Source: Vitis vinifera
Taxonomy: Eukaryota; Streptophyta; Magnoliopsida; Vitales; Vitaceae
Direction of reading: 5' to 3'
Length of the DNA stretch: 64,000 nt
NCBI RefSeq assembly: GCF_030704535.1
Contig: NC_081811.1
Location: 5,249,001-5,313,000 of the forward strand
Shown here: piece after piece, positions 63,101 to 64,000 of the stretch
Layout: every line of letters begins with the position of its first letter
Numbering within the stretch: the first letter of the stretch is position 1
Translations under genes and position numbers: made by a program
The notes under the pieces: generated by a model
The model's input: only the letters and a program-made list of their open reading frames with translations
What the model was told of the DNA's origin: nothing
Databases searched by the model: none

Positions 63101-63821
63101 GACCCCTCTTCAAACCTCCACCTTCAAGGAGGATAGGATAATGATCAGAAACTGGTCTAGCAAGAATCCCCTGCATGGCTCCAATAAACATTCTGTCCCA
63201 CTCATCTGTAACTAGGAACCTGTCGAGCCTAGATTGAGACTGATTGTTTAACCCCCCTCGCCAAGTAAAGAAGCCCCCCTGTAAGGGGTAGTCCCTGAGC
63301 TCCAGATCCTCTACCACTTCATTAAATCTCCTCATTGATGCAGATAACTCACCCCCCCTACTGCGCTCTTCCGGGTATCTGATCATATTAAAGTCACCCC
63401 CCACACACCAAGGATCTCTCCATAACCCTTTTATAGACCCAAGCTCCTCCCAAAAAGCCTCCCTCTCCCTCCTGCACACCGGTCCATACACTCCGGTGAA
63501 TACCCACCTCATCCCATCTATACAATTCTTGAACAGACAAGACACCGAAAACATCCCTTCTTCCACCTCCAACACATCAACCACTCTGTTGTCCCAAAAC
63601 ACCAGAACACCACCAGCTGCCCCCTTAGAGTTAATTGCTCTCCAATCAATGTGTCTCCCCACCCCAAGGCTGCGGACAATCCCCGTACTCATATCCTTGA
63701 TTTTAGTCTCCTGCAGGCACACCACGTCCACCTTGTTGGATTTTATTATGGACTTGATGATTTTCCTCTTTTCACTATCATTTGCCCCTCTAACATTCCA
63801 AGATAAGATCTTTATCATCAT
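60174..63821 (-). CDS. LINE ORF2: endonuclease, reverse transcriptase and zinc-binding domain, intact
   Basis: A single uninterrupted frame of 1,215 residues. Residues 1-230 form an apurinic-type endonuclease: WNVRGAN, QETKI, GGDFNMI, RLDRFLVTDEW and SDHYPI. Residues ~490-780 form the reverse transcriptase: FRPISLVGSLYKLLAKVLANR, KLDIEKAYDRVSW, RGLRQGDPLSPYLF and the catalytic FADD. Residues ~1040-1130 form the zf-RVT domain (FFAWEASWGK, CFLCLSEEETVDHLLLHC). No RNase H domain was seen, as in plant L1-type elements. The protein nicks target DNA and copies its own RNA in place. All recognisable catalytic residues are present, so it may be young or recently active. The ATG overlaps the ORF1 stop. 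Confidence 0.95.
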   Translation of the reverse strand: MMIKILSWNVRGANDSEKRKIIKSIIKSNKVDVVCLQETKIKDMSTGIVRSLGVGRHIDWRAINSKGAAGGVLVFWDNRVVDVLEVEEGMFSVSCLFKNCIDGMRWVFTGVYGPVCRREREAFWEELGSIKGLWRDPWCVGGDFNMIRYPEERSRGGELSASMRRFNEVVEDLELRDYPLQGGFFTWRGGLNNQSQSRLDRFLVTDEWDRMFIGAMQGILARPVSDHYPILLEGGGLKRGPSPFRFENMWLEERGFMDQMKRWWGSLSFTGSFSFVLDAKLRALKGLLKTWNKEVFGVIEAKKREALSQVAYWDAVENQSTLSFEDCEARKEAKEAYKTWVLREEISWRQRSRELWLKEGDNNTKFFHRMANAHSRRNWLSRLKVDDCWHTEELDLRNSVVGAFKNLYTEEGGWRPGVEGLSFMRLDSCEAEGLEIPFTEGEVFAALSDLGKDKAPGPDGFTMAFWLFSWELVKVEIMGFFKEFHERGRFVKSLNATFLVIVPKRGGAEDLKDFRPISLVGSLYKLLAKVLANRIKKVLGKVISESQNAFVEGRQILDAVLIANEAVDSRLKDNVGGVLCKLDIEKAYDRVSWSFLLAVLKEMGFGKRWIKWIDWCISTVKFSVLINGSPSGFFQSTRGLRQGDPLSPYLFVIAMEVFSSMMRRAISGGYLSGWKVSGGRGEGMHISHLLFADDTLVFCEESSDEMTYLSWLLMWFEACSGLRINLEKSEMIPVGRVLNIDGLALELGCKVGGIPSSYLGMPLGAAFNSVAVWDGVEERFRRRLAMWRRQYISKGGRLTLIRSTMSSMPIYLMSLFHLPRKVRLRLEKIQRDFLWGGGTLAHKPHLVRWNLVCLEKRKGGLGVRNLSLMNNALLCKWNWRFANERDALWRNVISLKYGVEEGGWCTRDVMGRNGVGLWKAIRKKWGLFDGRVAFHLGNGQRVKFWKDKWCGDEPLCESFPSLFSMSMSKNAWVSEVWNPVGDGSGWTPLFARAFNDWEIDLVERLLQKIQAFRVQREEEDKMIWTASKNGAFSVRSLYSMMEQGGLSLFPCERIWRARVPPKVAFFAWEASWGKILTQEQLQRRGFSLANRCFLCLSEEETVDHLLLHCVKTRVLWNLLFSLFGISWTLSCTVKTTLLGWNGGFVEKRRKKAWQMAPLCIFWSVWKERNRLAFGDENLSLQKLKYSFVCNLWFWVRGSLAESHSSLVSFVDWIGS

Positions 63822-64000
63822 TTAATCCCTGATCCTGAAGCCCCTCCGAACTTGCCTTCATTGGATGCCAACTTAGCTCTTTTATAGCTTACTGTCCATT
63901 CCAGCTTCTTTAATTCCCTGCTGGATTTTGACACCGATGACTTTGTCTTTTTATTCTCCCTATCCTGATTTTTCTTTTCAATTCTCCCCCTCATTCTCCT
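63818..64000 (-). CDS. LINE ORF1, C-terminal 60 residues (partial)
   Basis: The minus strand is open from the window edge for 60 codons and ends in TGA at 63820-63818. The peptide is Lys/Ser-rich and contains SSRELKKLEWTVSYKR, like the tail of plant LINE ORF1 proteins, which bind the element RNA. The stop overlaps the ORF2 start as ATGA, so ORF2 lies in a different frame and is probably translated by re-initiation. Confidence 0.75.
   Translation of the reverse strand, partial: RRMRGRIEKKNQDRENKKTKSSVSKSSRELKKLEWTVSYKRAKLASNEGKFGGASGSGIK

Larger units (their letters stand above)
60067..64000 (-). mobile_element. LINE (L1-type retrotransposon) in a SECA1 intron, 5' end outside window
   Basis: The minus-strand element starts beyond the window, contains the end of ORF1 and a full ORF2, and ends at a 14-base poly(A) tail (T run at 60067-60080) preceded by ACTTATC. 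The tail motif resembles that of the other LINE fragment nearby. It lies in the SECA1 intron upstream of the exon at 59074-59280, in the same orientation as SECA1. The 5' target duplication cannot be checked. Confidence 0.9.

Noticed and set aside
1-64000. tRNA, rRNA or CRISPR features
   Set aside because: No cloverleaf-like gene with conserved A and B boxes, no rRNA sequence and no regularly spaced repeats were seen by eye; a tRNAscan run would be decisive for tRNAs.

Overview
This is nuclear DNA from a eudicot plant. Ten protein-coding genes, most with many short exons and GT-AG introns, are separated by AT-rich spacers with microsatellites, MITE-like elements and L1-type LINEs. Gene content and style fit a woody rosid such as grapevine; that identification is inference. 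Coding models were built by hand from splice signals, reading-frame continuity and family knowledge.

Layout: 1-421 (-) start of a phytochrome-interacting bHLH factor, cut by the window edge; 2868-9920 (-) ASY3, a meiotic axis protein; 11893-16094 (+) chloroplast protoporphyrinogen oxidase PPOX1; 19589-20371 (+) short AUX/IAA protein with a degenerate degron; 20728-21617 (-) GH19 class II-type chitinase broken by an in-frame stop; 21.6-31.4 kb gene-poor AT-rich spacer; 31373-34117 (+) group IIb WRKY factor; 35867-38794 (+) DHHC protein S-acyltransferase; 39800-43264 (-) GH28 polygalacturonase-like protein; 47765-48867 (+) L7Ae/L30e-fold protein; 49653-59280 and beyond (-) chloroplast SECA1. 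SECA1 carries a 5'-truncated LINE (+) in one intron and a LINE with an intact ORF2 (-) in the next intron upstream, which runs off the window.

The genes are not an operon or a pathway. What links them is ancestry: their order recalls three Arabidopsis segments (PIL1-ASY3-IAA20 on chromosome 2; PIF6/PIL2-IAA30-GH28 on chromosome 3; PPOX1-chitinase-WRKY47-PAT18-L7Ae-SECA1 on chromosome 4). The window looks like one unfractionated version of a block that Arabidopsis duplicated and thinned out. That comparison is from memory and needs an alignment.

The most unusual observations are: a SECA1 intron that keeps the conserved frame only with a GA-AG boundary (56090-56239); a premature TGA replacing the Trp after the chitinase HETTGG motif (21330-21332); two GC-AG introns in ASY3; an intact LINE ORF2 whose ATG overlaps the ORF1 stop (ATGA); and a shared AAACGAC-type element near the 5' ends of ASY3, PPOX1 and WRKY. 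I found no credible novel multi-gene system.
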